From Hyphomicrobiales bacterium (GTDB lineage Bacteria; Pseudomonadota; Alphaproteobacteria; Rhizobiales; Rhizobiaceae): DNA of 64,000 bases. The translations under genes were made by a program, and so were the position numbers. The stretch's first letter is position 1. Each line of letters starts with the position of its first letter. Of this stretch, positions 1-8,303 are shown piece after piece. The notes below the pieces were generated by a model. The model had not been told where the DNA came from. It was given only the letters and a program-made list of their open reading frames with translations, and made no database searches. The DNA is taken from NCBI GenBank assembly GCA_017305935.1, contig JAFKJU010000006.1, positions 62,001-126,000 on the forward strand, in the 5' to 3' direction.

Positions 1-873
1 GCAGCCGAGCGTCACATATTCGGGGCGGATGGCGATGGTGGCGCTTTTCGCGCCAGCCTCGCGCCCGAGTCTGAGCGTCTGATCACCGTAGCGCGCAAGG
101 AAGCCATCGCTTTCCTGAGAGGCGTTTTCGATCGACAACAGATTGATTTCGCCCAGGAATTCAGCAACGAAACGGTTGGCCGGCTTGTCGTAGATGTCAC
201 GCGGGCTCGCCACCTGCTGCAGCTGCCCCTGGTTGAAGATGGCGATGCGGGTCGACAGCGCCAAAGCCTCTTCCTGATCGTGGGTAACGAAAACGAAGGT
301 GGTGCCGGTCTCCTTGTGCAGGCGGCGCATTTCGTCCTGCATCGATCCGCGCAGGTTCTTGTCGAGCGCCGAGAAAGGCTCGTCGAGCAGCAGCACTGAA
401 GGTTCGAAGGCAAGGGCGCGGGCCAGCGCCACGCGCTGCTGCTGGCCGCCGGACAGGCCGGAGGGATGCTTCTTTTCGTGGCCGCGCAGGCCGACCGTGT
501 CGATCATCTGGTTGACGCGGGCCTTGATCTCGCTGGGGCTGCGACCCTGAACCTGCAGGGGAAAGGCGATGTTCTTCTCGACAGTCATGTGCGGGAAGAG
601 GGCATAGCCCTGGAACACCATGCCGAAGCCGCGCTTTTCGGCCGGCAGGCGCGTGATGTCCTCGCCGTCGCGGGTGAGCGTGCCGGAACTAGCGCCGGTG
701 AAGCCGGACAGAATCATCAGAAAGGTGGTCTTTCCCGATCCCGATGGGCCGAGCAAGGTCAGGAATTCGCCGCGACCAATGGTCAGGTCGACATTGTCGA
801 GCGCTTTGAAATCCCCATAGGTCTTGCCGATGCCGCGAGCGACAAGCTCCGCCGCGTGTCTGTCCTTGCCCAT
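1..873 (-). CDS. PotA-like ABC transporter ATP-binding protein (3' end beyond window)
   Basis: Energises uptake of a small organic solute; the family takes up polyamines, opines and similar compounds. 291 codons are visible and the C-terminus lies beyond base 1. Seen: Walker A GPSGSGKTT at residues 42-50, Q-loop GMVFQGYALFPHM near 84-96, signature LSGGQQQRVALARAL from 140, Walker B LLLDEPFSALD near 161, the switch His in FVTHDQEEAL, then the start of a C-terminal beta domain (TOBE-like) as in PotA/FbpC-type subunits. The ATG at 873 follows GGGAG. The permeases and binding protein are presumably further left. A conserved 37-nt element lies 53 bp upstream and recurs before the M20 operon, so joint control by the neighbouring LysR protein is likely. 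The exact substrate cannot be read from the ATPase. Confidence 0.93.
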   Translation of the reverse strand, partial: MGKDRHAAELVARGIGKTYGDFKALDNVDLTIGRGEFLTLLGPSGSGKTTFLMILSGFTGASSGTLTRDGEDITRLPAEKRGFGMVFQGYALFPHMTVEKNIAFPLQVQGRSPSEIKARVNQMIDTVGLRGHEKKHPSGLSGGQQQRVALARALAFEPSVLLLDEPFSALDKNLRGSMQDEMRRLHKETGTTFVFVTHDQEEALALSTRIAIFNQGQLQQVASPRDIYDKPANRFVAEFLGEINLLSIENASQESDGFLARYGDQTLRLGREAGAKSATIAIRPEYVTLGC

Positions 874-925
874 CACTGCTCCCTTTTTTCAGGAAGGGTA
901 AAGACGCGGGTCCGGCGGCGCAATC

Positions 926-962
926 GAAATATTTTCGCGACGTCGACAAATATGATTCACCA
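926..962 (+). promoter_or_regulatory. Conserved bipartite operator, copy A
   Basis: The element reads GAAATATTTTCG, nine variable bases, then CAAATATGATTCACCA. Copy B at 1984-2020 has the same halves with two substitutions (CAAATTTGGTTCACCA) and the same 9-nt spacing on the opposite strand. In each case the GAAATATTTTCG half faces the structural gene. Length and placement fit a LysR-type recognition plus activation site. That the adjacent LysR protein binds it is inference. Confidence 0.65.
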
Positions 963-1046
963 AAGGCCGGCTGACGGCGCTATATTGCGCCCTGGATGCG
1001 GCTGCGCTTTTGCGAATAGAAAATACACGCCGCTTTTCCGGAGAAT

Positions 1047-1937
1047 TCAGTCTTCGGTTTTCCGAACCTCCTGCTTCAGCCAGGAGCAGAAGGCGGCGAC
1101 CGCCTCGTTGCGTGCCCGCCCCTCCGAAACGACGAGGTAATAGGTACTGGCCGGACGAATGCCGACATCGAACAGGCGCACGAGATGCCCCATCTCCATC
1201 GCCTGCCGGCTGATGAACTCATCGCCCATCGCCACGCCTTGCGCCGCGACCGAGGCCGAATAGACGAGGTTCATGTCCGAAAGCACGACGCCGGTCTGCG
1301 CCAGTTTCGGATCGAGCCCGGCATTGCGAAACCAGGTTTCCCAATCGGTATAGTCGACGAGATGCAGCAGCCGCAGCTTCAGCACATCGGCGGGCTCCAG
1401 CATCGCCGCGCCCTTGTTGACGAGCACGGGGCTGCACAGCGGCGTGAATTCGACATCGACGAGCTGTTCCACCAGCATATCAGGCCAATGGCCGTTGCCG
1501 AAGGCGATGAACACGTCGACATCCGGGTTCGACACGTCGTCGAGCCGTCCCGGCGTTGTGATCGACAGGCGCACATCCGGATGCGCATCCTGGAACAGGC
1601 CGATCTGCGGGCAAAGCCAGCTCGCGGCGAAACCCGGCGAGCTGGAAACGTTGACACGCCCGGCAATGCCGCGCGTGCTGTGGCGCGCTGCCGAGCCGGC
1701 GATGGTCGAGAGCGCGCGGCGCACATCCAGCGCATAACCCATGCCCTGCTCGGTCAGTTCGACACGGGTGCCGATGCGATTGAGAAGCTGGAAGCCGAGA
1801 TCGCGCTCCAGAAGACGCAATTGATGGCTGACGGCCGAGCGTGTCAGGTTCAATTCGTCGGCGGCTTTCCAGACCGAGCCGTGGCGAGCGAAGCTTTCCA
1901 GCGCGCGCAGCGCCTGCGTCGAGGGTATGCGGGTCAT
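1047..1937 (-). CDS. LysR-family transcriptional regulator (GcvA-like)
   Basis: 296 residues, normal for the family. N-terminal winged helix-turn-helix at about residues 5-64 (ALRALESFARHGSVWKAA, then LTRSAVSHQLRLLE), followed by a two-lobed type 2 periplasmic-binding-like effector domain from about 90. The sequence style resembles the GcvA/AmpR branch. It lies divergent from the M20/guanidino-hydrolase operon and next to the ABC ATPase gene, the usual placement of a LysR activator of a local catabolic regulon. A 37-nt element is found before each of those operons; the copy nearest this gene is 47 bp from its start, so autoregulation is possible. The effector is unknown. Confidence 0.92.
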   Translation of the reverse strand: MTRIPSTQALRALESFARHGSVWKAADELNLTRSAVSHQLRLLERDLGFQLLNRIGTRVELTEQGMGYALDVRRALSTIAGSAARHSTRGIAGRVNVSSSPGFAASWLCPQIGLFQDAHPDVRLSITTPGRLDDVSNPDVDVFIAFGNGHWPDMLVEQLVDVEFTPLCSPVLVNKGAAMLEPADVLKLRLLHLVDYTDWETWFRNAGLDPKLAQTGVVLSDMNLVYSASVAAQGVAMGDEFISRQAMEMGHLVRLFDVGIRPASTYYLVVSEGRARNEAVAAFCSWLKQEVRKTED

Positions 1938-1983
1938 GCAATTTTCTCCGGCGATTGCCCGAGCCTAGCCAAAGCCTCCGCGA

Positions 1984-2020
1984 TGGTGAACCAAATTTGC
2001 GGTCGCTCCGAAAATATTTC
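1984..2020 (-). promoter_or_regulatory. Conserved bipartite operator, copy B
   Basis: Reverse-strand copy of the element at 926-962: the 12-base half GAAATATTTTCG is identical, the spacer is again 9 nt, and the second 16-base half differs at two positions. It sits between the divergent LysR gene (start 1937) and the M20 operon (start 2185) and probably serves both. Confidence 0.65.
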
Positions 2021-2184
2021 ACTTTTTCAAATCGGAAAGTTGCGGTCTAGTAAGGCGGCATAACAGACGGAGCGCCCGTCGAAACGCCGCTGCATCAAGC
2101 GATATCAAAGGTTTGGGTGCCGCAATCCGCGACCCGCCGCGTTTCGCCCGATCAGGGCAGGGCCATATCCGCCCCGGAGGGACC

Positions 2185-3765
2185 ATGACCGAAACCGCCG
2201 CACAAGCGCACGCCATTGCTCATATCGACACCCACGCGCGGGAGCTTTCCGCATGGACGTCGACCATCTTCGATTTCGGCGAGACCGCCTGGCGCGAATA
2301 CCGCTCGGCCGGATGGTATGTGAAGACGCTGCGCGACAACGGCTTCTCCGTCGAAGAAGGTTCCGCCGGAATGCCGACCGCCTTCGCCGCGCATTGGTCG
2401 AACAATGGGGGAGGGCCCTCGCTCGGCCTCTACGCCGAATACGATGCCGTGCCCGGCAATTGCCAGGCGGCAGCGACCGTGCAGAAGCCGCGCGACGGCC
2501 TCAGCGTTCATGCCGGCGGCCATACCGATCCGCATTCCGGCCTCGGCACCGCCGGGCTCGGCGCATTGCTGGCGATCAAGTCGGCGATGGAACGCCACGG
2601 CATTCCCGGCACGTTGCGCTTCACGGGCGAGCCGGCGGAGAAGGTGCGCGGCTCAAAGCCGATCCATGCCGCCAAGGGCTATTACGACGGGCTGGACGCC
2701 ATCCTGTCCTTCCACCCGTTCTACATGCTGCCGATGTGCAATACCGTGCGTCTGGAGACCCATTGCGGCGCGGCCTATTCGATGATCTACCGCTTCATCT
2801 GCGACGAGCCGGAACGCTGGGGACGTTCGGACGGCGCGCCGATCCCGCAGGCGCATTCGGCCGTGCGGGCGCCCGGCGCCAACGACGCGCTGATGATGAT
2901 GTACATGTCGTCGAAGGCGCTGCGCGATTCCATGCTGCCGCATCAGGGCGGGTGGTCGATCAGCGAGGCGATCCTGACCGCGGGCCAGGCGACCGCCGAC
3001 AACCTGCCGGCCGGCCTTGCAGAGATCCAGTACATGATGCGCATGCCGACCATCGAGATGGCCGAGCAGGTGACAGCCGTGCTCGACCGCAATGCGGAAG
3101 CCGCCGCCCGCATGGCCGGCTGCCGTTTCGAGCGTCATTGGGTGTGCAAGTCGCGCCCCGGTCTTGCGAACACGGCGCTGGCGAAAACCGTGTGGCAGTC
3201 GATCCAGACCATCGGGCATCCGCGCTGGCCGGAGGAAGCGCGCGCCATCGCCCGCGAAATCCAGAAGAATTGCGGGCTGGAGCCGATGGACAATCCGTTT
3301 CTGGCCGAGTGCGAACAATTGATGGACCCGGAAGAGGCGGAGGCGATCCTGCGCCGCGACCTTCCGCCGTCGCAGACCCATTCGACCTCGGACGATTATA
3401 CCGATATGAGCTGGCAGGCGCCGCTCGCCCGCTTCTACATTGCCCGTCCGACGCTGGCCGGCCCGGCCGGGTTCCGCTATCCCGCCTGGGTGATGAATGC
3501 ACTCGGCGGCATTCCGCAAACCATCGATCCGATGGTGACGACGGCCGCCAAGGTGCTCGCCCATGCCGGCCTGCGCATCCTGCAGGATGCCGATGCCCGC
3601 AAGGCGGCGCGCGCCGAATTCGACGAGCGCACCGGCGGCGGCATCGGCGGTGCGCGTTGGATTGCGCCGCTGTGCGATTACGACCCGCCCATCCACTTCC
3701 GCTGGCCGGAATATGTCGAGACGGCTCGCGGCCGCGACTGGTGGATCCCTTCTTCCCAACGCTAA
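2185..3765 (+). CDS. M20-family amidohydrolase (AbgB-like)
   Basis: 526-residue cytosolic metallohydrolase that should split an amide or peptide-like bond. Seen: LYAEYDAVPG near 82-91, a His/Asp/His stretch GGHTDPHSGLGTAG at 111-124, the catalytic-Glu block FTGEPAEK near 146-153, LSFHPF near 174-179, and a late SDDYTDMSW block matching the DVGDVSW motif of AbgB-type enzymes. The architecture (M20 catalytic plus dimerisation domain) and length fit the aminobenzoyl-glutamate hydrolase branch better than ArgE or DapE. An ATG 72 bp upstream exists, but the start at 2185 follows GGAGGG. The next gene starts 10 bp downstream, so the two form one operon. The substrate is unknown; pairing with a guanidino hydrolase suggests an N-acylated or conjugated arginine-like compound (inference). 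Confidence 0.85.
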   Translation: MTETAAQAHAIAHIDTHARELSAWTSTIFDFGETAWREYRSAGWYVKTLRDNGFSVEEGSAGMPTAFAAHWSNNGGGPSLGLYAEYDAVPGNCQAAATVQKPRDGLSVHAGGHTDPHSGLGTAGLGALLAIKSAMERHGIPGTLRFTGEPAEKVRGSKPIHAAKGYYDGLDAILSFHPFYMLPMCNTVRLETHCGAAYSMIYRFICDEPERWGRSDGAPIPQAHSAVRAPGANDALMMMYMSSKALRDSMLPHQGGWSISEAILTAGQATADNLPAGLAEIQYMMRMPTIEMAEQVTAVLDRNAEAAARMAGCRFERHWVCKSRPGLANTALAKTVWQSIQTIGHPRWPEEARAIAREIQKNCGLEPMDNPFLAECEQLMDPEEAEAILRRDLPPSQTHSTSDDYTDMSWQAPLARFYIARPTLAGPAGFRYPAWVMNALGGIPQTIDPMVTTAAKVLAHAGLRILQDADARKAARAEFDERTGGGIGGARWIAPLCDYDPPIHFRWPEYVETARGRDWWIPSSQR

Positions 3766-3775
3766 GGACAAAACA

Positions 3776-4696
3776 ATGAGCGCCTTCGACGAACCTTTCT
3801 CCCTGCAGCGCCGCAATCTTTCCGGCAACACCCAGCGGCTCGCCAATTGGGGTTTCGCCAACGAAACCGACAGGCTGACCGACGTGCTGCTCGGTTCGCC
3901 GGCCTATCTGATGCATCGGGCGACCAGCTCGCTGTCGCGCAAGCACCTGCGCGAAAATCCCTGCAACATCCAGGTCGCGCAGGCCCAGCACAAGGAACTG
4001 GTCTCGGCCTACGAACATTTCGGCGTGCGCATCCACTGGCACGAACCGTCGCCGGAACTGACCATGCAGGTCTATTCGCGCGACTCCTCGGTCATGACGC
4101 CTTATGGCGCGATCATCACCGCCATGGCGCAGTGGTGGCGTCGCGGCGAAAACTATGCCGCCATCCGCACCTATGAGAAGCTCGGCATCCCGATCTACGA
4201 CATGGTGACCGCCGGCACCTTCGAAGGCGGCGACTTCAACGTCATCGAGGACGGCGTCGTGCTGATCGGCTGCGGCGGCGCCCGCACACAAGAAGAGGGC
4301 GCTCGCCAGGTGCAGGACTGGTTCGACAGGGAAGGCTGGGAGACCAAGCTCGCCTTCATCGACGAGTATTACGTGCATATCGACCTGATGGTCGTGCCGA
4401 TCGCCGAGAAGCTGACCGCCGTGTGCCTCGAATGCACCGATCCCGGCATCGTCACCTGGCTGAAGGACAAGGGCCACGAAATCGTCGACGTGCCCTTCCA
4501 GGACACGATGGCGCTCGGCTGCAACTTCATGTCGCTCGGCAATGACCGCATCATCGCCCCGACCGCCAGCAAGACGCTGATCGAAAAGCTGAAGGCGCGA
4601 GGGTTCGAAGTCGCCGCCGTCGATACCGGCGAGATTTCCAAGACCGGCGGTGGCATCCATTGCATGGCCCAGGCCCTGCGCCGCGAAGCAGCTTGA
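3776..4696 (+). CDS. Guanidino-group-modifying hydrolase (DDAH/amidinotransferase superfamily)
   Basis: 306 residues with the five-fold alpha/beta propeller family pattern. Visible active-site signatures: YSRDSS near 100-105, FEGGDFNVI with Glu150 and Asp153, YYVHIDL with His201, and GGGIHC with the nucleophilic Cys296. These match dimethylarginine dimethylaminohydrolases and related arginine or amidino enzymes, which attack the guanidino carbon through a covalent Cys adduct. The gene is 10 bp behind the M20 hydrolase and should be co-transcribed. An arginine deiminase, agmatine deiminase-like or dimethylarginine substrate would all fit; DDAH-like activity is the closest general label. Two hairpins follow the stop. 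Confidence 0.85.
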   Translation: MSAFDEPFSLQRRNLSGNTQRLANWGFANETDRLTDVLLGSPAYLMHRATSSLSRKHLRENPCNIQVAQAQHKELVSAYEHFGVRIHWHEPSPELTMQVYSRDSSVMTPYGAIITAMAQWWRRGENYAAIRTYEKLGIPIYDMVTAGTFEGGDFNVIEDGVVLIGCGGARTQEEGARQVQDWFDREGWETKLAFIDEYYVHIDLMVVPIAEKLTAVCLECTDPGIVTWLKDKGHEIVDVPFQDTMALGCNFMSLGNDRIIAPTASKTLIEKLKARGFEVAAVDTGEISKTGGGIHCMAQALRREAA

Positions 4697-4716
4697 CTTT
4701 AAAGTATTGTCCGATG

Positions 4717-4778
4717 CCGAAGCGGTCATGCTTCGGTTGGAAATGCTTCGGAAGAGGCGAGTGCAGGCTCGCCTCTTC
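4717..4778. terminator. Tandem hairpins between convergent genes
   Basis: CCGAAGC/GCTTCGG with a 6-nt loop (4717-4736), then an 11-bp perfect stem GAAGAGGCGAG/CTCGCCTCTTC with a 6-nt loop (4751-4778). They lie in the 85-bp gap between convergent genes ending at 4696 and 4782. There is no strong T run, but the position fits a bidirectional terminator. Confidence 0.65.
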
Positions 4779-4781
4779 CTG

Positions 4782-5768
4782 TCACATCAGGCAAAGCCGC
4801 TCCCATTCGGCAAGCATCCACAGAATTTCCAGCGAATCCGACAGACGCGGCGCCGGGCGCGACGGCTGTGTGAGCCCGGCTGCGAGGCAGGATTCGACGG
4901 TGCGCAGTTGATAGTCGAAGGCATCGCCATCCGCCTCGACCACGATCTCCTCGATTGTGCCGTCATGATCGCGGATATCGAGAACCGAGCGTCCCGCCGC
5001 CGGCAGCCAGGGATTGGTTCGAAATCTCAGGGTCGCTCTTTCCCCATGCACGGCAAAATCGTGGCTCAGGCCATAACCGTCGCTGCATTGCAGGCTGGCG
5101 AGAACGCCGTTCGAGAACCGCACGGCCAGCGCCGCATCGACGAGATTTCCGGTTTCCGGCTGGATGTTGCCGAGGCCCGTTAGGTGCCGGAAGGCGAAAT
5201 CCTGTGGTCCGCACGCGGCCTGAACGACAAAATGCAGCAACGAGACCGGATAGCAGCCGAGATTGTAGAGCGTGCCGCGCCCGCCCGGATTGGCGACGCG
5301 CCAGATATCGGCGGCATAAAAGCCGGTGACGGCGCGTAAGGGTCCGAGCCGGCTGGAGGCGAGGACGCTGCCCAGCCGCGCGATCAGCGGATGATGGAGA
5401 TACATCAGCCCTTCCATGAAGAAGATGCCGCTCTCCTCCACCGCGCTCGCCAGGGCCTGCGCATCGCCCATGCCGGTGGTCAGCGATTTTTCGCAGAGCA
5501 CCGGCTTGCCGGCCTTTGCCGCGGCGATCACCGCCTCGTGGTGGATATGGTTCGGCAGCCCGATATAGACCGCATCCACGTCTGCATCCTCCAGCAGCAC
5601 CGCGATATCGCGATAGGTCCTGGCGGCGCCATGTCGGGCGGCGAATGCGGCCAGCCGGGCCGCATCGCGGCCCATGACCGCCTCGATGCGGGAAACCGGG
5701 CTCTTCGCGATCGCGGCGGCCATGGTATCGGAAATAAAACTCGTGCCCAGAATGCCCCAGCGTAGCAT
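4782..5768 (-). CDS. Gfo/Idh/MocA-family oxidoreductase
   Basis: 328 residues. The N-terminal Rossmann fold begins directly with MLRWGILGTSFISDTM (GxxGxxx dinucleotide loop); the family signature CEKSLTTG follows near 92-99 and supplies the conserved Glu-Lys pair; the C-terminal alpha/beta substrate domain has YNLGCYPVSL. It probably oxidises or reduces a sugar or cyclitol-like compound with NAD(P). An in-frame ATG 93 bp upstream lies inside the preceding gene; the start at 5768 is preferred because it starts the Rossmann strand and leaves a 10-bp gap to the adenosylhomocysteinase-like gene. The two are probably one operon, so the enzyme may act on a product of that partner (inference). Confidence 0.88.
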   Translation of the reverse strand: MLRWGILGTSFISDTMAAAIAKSPVSRIEAVMGRDAARLAAFAARHGAARTYRDIAVLLEDADVDAVYIGLPNHIHHEAVIAAAKAGKPVLCEKSLTTGMGDAQALASAVEESGIFFMEGLMYLHHPLIARLGSVLASSRLGPLRAVTGFYAADIWRVANPGGRGTLYNLGCYPVSLLHFVVQAACGPQDFAFRHLTGLGNIQPETGNLVDAALAVRFSNGVLASLQCSDGYGLSHDFAVHGERATLRFRTNPWLPAAGRSVLDIRDHDGTIEEIVVEADGDAFDYQLRTVESCLAAGLTQPSRPAPRLSDSLEILWMLAEWERLCLM

Positions 5769-5778
5769 GGATTGCACC

Positions 5779-6942
5779 TCAGCGATTGAGATCGAGGAAG
5801 GCGCTGGCGATCCTGCGGTCGATGTCTGCCGGCACCGGGATGAGGCAGGACTCGCGCCCAAGCGTCCGACCTGCCACCCGCTCCAGGCAGCGCGCCTGCA
5901 TGGCGAAGCCGAGATCCATCGCCTCGATGCTGTTGCCGAGCGGGCGCGGGCCGGCGAGATTGGCCATGTGGCCGGCTGCCAGCAGATGGATGCGGCGTCC
6001 GTCCGAGAGAGACAATGTCTCGATCACGTCTTCCGGCGAGACCGCCAGGGAGACGACGGCGGGATCGGCCAGCAGTCCGTCGCGGTCTATCTCATGCGGA
6101 AAATGGCCGCCATTCATCAGGATGACGCCGTCTTTCAGCAATGGCAGATCGGCGGCGGTGACGATGCCGGGATAACCGGTGACGGTGACGATCACATCGG
6201 CAGCGCGCAGCGCATCGTTACGATGCGGCGTCGAAAACCCGTCGAGATGGGCCTCCAGCGTGGTTACCGGATCGATATCGACGACGCTGACGGCGCTGTA
6301 TCCGTGGCGGAAGCAGGCTGCCGTTCCCTTGCCGCAGGCGCCATAGCCTAGGACGAGCACACGCTTGCCGTTGGTGGAGCGATTGGTGAACCGCAAAAAG
6401 CTTTCGAACAGGCTCTGGCCGACGCCATGGCGGTTTTCGGCAAATTGCTTGATCGGGCTGTCGTTGATGACCAGCACCGGCCGCGCCAACTCACCACGCA
6501 GCGGCGTCAACCGTGTACGGCCGGACGTGGTTTCCTCCGTGCCGCCGATCAGATTGTCATAGGGACGTTCGAGGAAACGGGCGAAGAGATCGCCGCCATT
6601 GTCGAGCAGCAGGTCGGGCTTATCGTCGAGCAACGCATCGATGAAGCCGTGATGGGCGCCGGCGTCGCGCGTCTGTTCGCCAATGATGGCGATGCCGTTT
6701 TCGGTCAGGAAAGCGGCCGTCGCCGGCTGGGTGCTGTTGAGATTGCCGGTCGCGACGACACGCGCGCCGCCAGCCTTCAAGGTCATGAGCAGGGCAGCGG
6801 TTTTCGGTTCCAGATGGATGGCGGTGCCGATGGTCAGGCCGGCAAAGGGCCGCGTCTCGGCAAACTCCGCCGCAATGCTCTTCAGCAGGCGGCAGCCCGA
6901 CGCCACCCAGTCTATGCGCGAAAATTGCTGTTCCTGCTGCAT
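5779..6942 (-). CDS. Divergent adenosylhomocysteinase-like protein
   Basis: 387 residues, shorter than housekeeping AhcY (about 430-470). Family signatures: AIHLEPKTAALL at 41-52, GTEETTSGRTRL near 134-145 (canonical GISEETTTGVHRL), the lysine region NDSPIKQFAENRHGVGQS at 160-177, and the NAD loop VLGYGACGKG at 197-206. The C-terminal tail that normally ends with a Lys-Pro-Asp-x-Tyr-Arg-Tyr motif is missing. The protein should bind NAD, but cleavage of S-adenosylhomocysteine itself is uncertain. Start chosen at 6942, where GGAGG lies 8 nt upstream; an ATG at 6963 is possible. It lies between a LysR gene (66-bp gap) and a Gfo/Idh oxidoreductase (10-bp gap), all on one strand, which points to a catabolic paralogue rather than the methyl-cycle enzyme. 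Confidence 0.82.
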   Translation of the reverse strand: MQQEQQFSRIDWVASGCRLLKSIAAEFAETRPFAGLTIGTAIHLEPKTAALLMTLKAGGARVVATGNLNSTQPATAAFLTENGIAIIGEQTRDAGAHHGFIDALLDDKPDLLLDNGGDLFARFLERPYDNLIGGTEETTSGRTRLTPLRGELARPVLVINDSPIKQFAENRHGVGQSLFESFLRFTNRSTNGKRVLVLGYGACGKGTAACFRHGYSAVSVVDIDPVTTLEAHLDGFSTPHRNDALRAADVIVTVTGYPGIVTAADLPLLKDGVILMNGGHFPHEIDRDGLLADPAVVSLAVSPEDVIETLSLSDGRRIHLLAAGHMANLAGPRPLGNSIEAMDLGFAMQARCLERVAGRTLGRESCLIPVPADIDRRIASAFLDLNR

Positions 6943-7008
6943 GGTTCTTGCCTCCGGCCTCATGGTCGATGCCAGATAGACCGTTTCGCGCGGGGCGGGA
7001 CAGGGACA

Positions 7009-7962
7009 TTATTCTGCGCCTGCGGGCAGATTTCCTGCGCCCTCCCGCGCCAGCCATGTCCGCAGCGCGGCGATCGCCTTGCCCTCGGCATCCATGCTGC
7101 GGCAGCACAGGCGGTAGCCCACCGGACGGGCGACGAAACCGAGCGGCGCGACAAGCGCGCCTCCGGCCAGTTCGCGCTCGATCGAGGCGCGGGGAGCGGC
7201 GACGATGCCGAGCCCTGCCTTGGCGGCGGCAATGGCCAGGTCCAGCGTCTCGGCCTCGAAACGCTTGTGGAACCGCAAGGGCAGGGTGCCGCTTTCACGA
7301 AACCAGTCGTCGAGCAAATAGGCGACATCGCGGGCGATGATGGCGGTGGTCGCCGCGACCTTGCCGGCTCGCGCTGCCAACTGCAATTTCTCCGCCTCCG
7401 CAGGCGTGCCGACCAGGCCGAACTCATCCGCCATGAAACCGAAGGCGGCGATGTCAGGCAGCGGCCGGTATTCGCCGCCGGCGATCAGCGCGTCGAGATC
7501 GGGCCGGTCTGCCAGCGTCAAGGCCACATCGACGGGCACGATGTCGATATCCAGCGCCGGCAGGTCGGCCATCAGTTGCGGCAGGCGCGGCATTAGCCAG
7601 TTGGTGGCCAGCGGCATCGGCGCACCGAGCCGGACGCGCTGACGCCGCCCCGCATCGGCGATTTCGTCCGCCGCGCGGGTAAGGATGTCCAGTGCAACAG
7701 CGACCGCATCGGCAAATCGCCGCCCGGAATCGGTGAGCGCCACCCGCCCGCCATCACGGGCCAGCAGGGCAACGCCGAGATTGTCCTCGAGACTTGCCAT
7801 CTGCTGGCGCACGGCGCCGGGCACGACGCGCAGTTCCTCGGCGGCGGCGCGAAGGCTGCCGCGTCGCGCCACGGCATCGAAAACGCGCAGCGCATTGAGC
7901 GGCAGCGAGGCCGCCGAACGTGCCCGGCCCACCGGCAAGGGCGATGCGTCCTTCATCGCCAT
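7009..7962 (-). CDS. LysR-family transcriptional regulator
   Basis: 317 residues. HTH at about residues 18-77 (LPLNALRVFDAVARRGSLRA, VVPGAVRQQMASLE) and an effector-binding domain from about 105, again of the GcvA type. The ATG at 7962 follows AGGAG by about 7 nt. It heads a same-strand string with the adenosylhomocysteinase-like and Gfo/Idh genes, so it may be transcribed with them. It is divergent from the GntR/FCD gene at 8304. Targets are unknown; the adjacent string is the best candidate. Confidence 0.9.
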   Translation of the reverse strand: MAMKDASPLPVGRARSAASLPLNALRVFDAVARRGSLRAAAEELRVVPGAVRQQMASLEDNLGVALLARDGGRVALTDSGRRFADAVAVALDILTRAADEIADAGRRQRVRLGAPMPLATNWLMPRLPQLMADLPALDIDIVPVDVALTLADRPDLDALIAGGEYRPLPDIAAFGFMADEFGLVGTPAEAEKLQLAARAGKVAATTAIIARDVAYLLDDWFRESGTLPLRFHKRFEAETLDLAIAAAKAGLGIVAAPRASIERELAGGALVAPLGFVARPVGYRLCCRSMDAEGKAIAALRTWLAREGAGNLPAGAE

Positions 7963-8303
7963 GTGGCATCTCCTTCACAAAGGCTTTCACCTTGCCTTTT
8001 GCATGCCGCCCAAGCGGCGAAAAGCGATTTTGCATCACGCTTTATCGAATGTCATTGCCAGACCATTTTGCGCCGCATCCATCGGCTAAGGCATCGTGAC
8101 GCTTTTCAAGGGGGGGACGTGCTCGCAATTATCCCGCCCTTCATCTCGAAAAGGCAATCGCGACGCTCCCTGCGTGGCCGCGCACACCTGGAGGCGTGGT
8201 TACGCGACCCCTTGCGTTGTGACGGGATCGGGTTATCAGAATAGGCCATATCCCCGTTTTCGCGACGGGTTCTGGCATCCATGACGAGCGGAAAACGACA
8301 CCC
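7963..8303. other. 341-bp divergent intergenic region
   Basis: Lies between the LysR (minus) and GntR (plus) genes and must carry both promoters. It holds two direct repeats TTTTGCAT at 7997-8004 and 8028-8035, 31 bp apart (about three helical turns), which could be a regulator site. Short ORFs here overlap one another and look random. No RNA gene was recognised. Confidence 0.35.
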
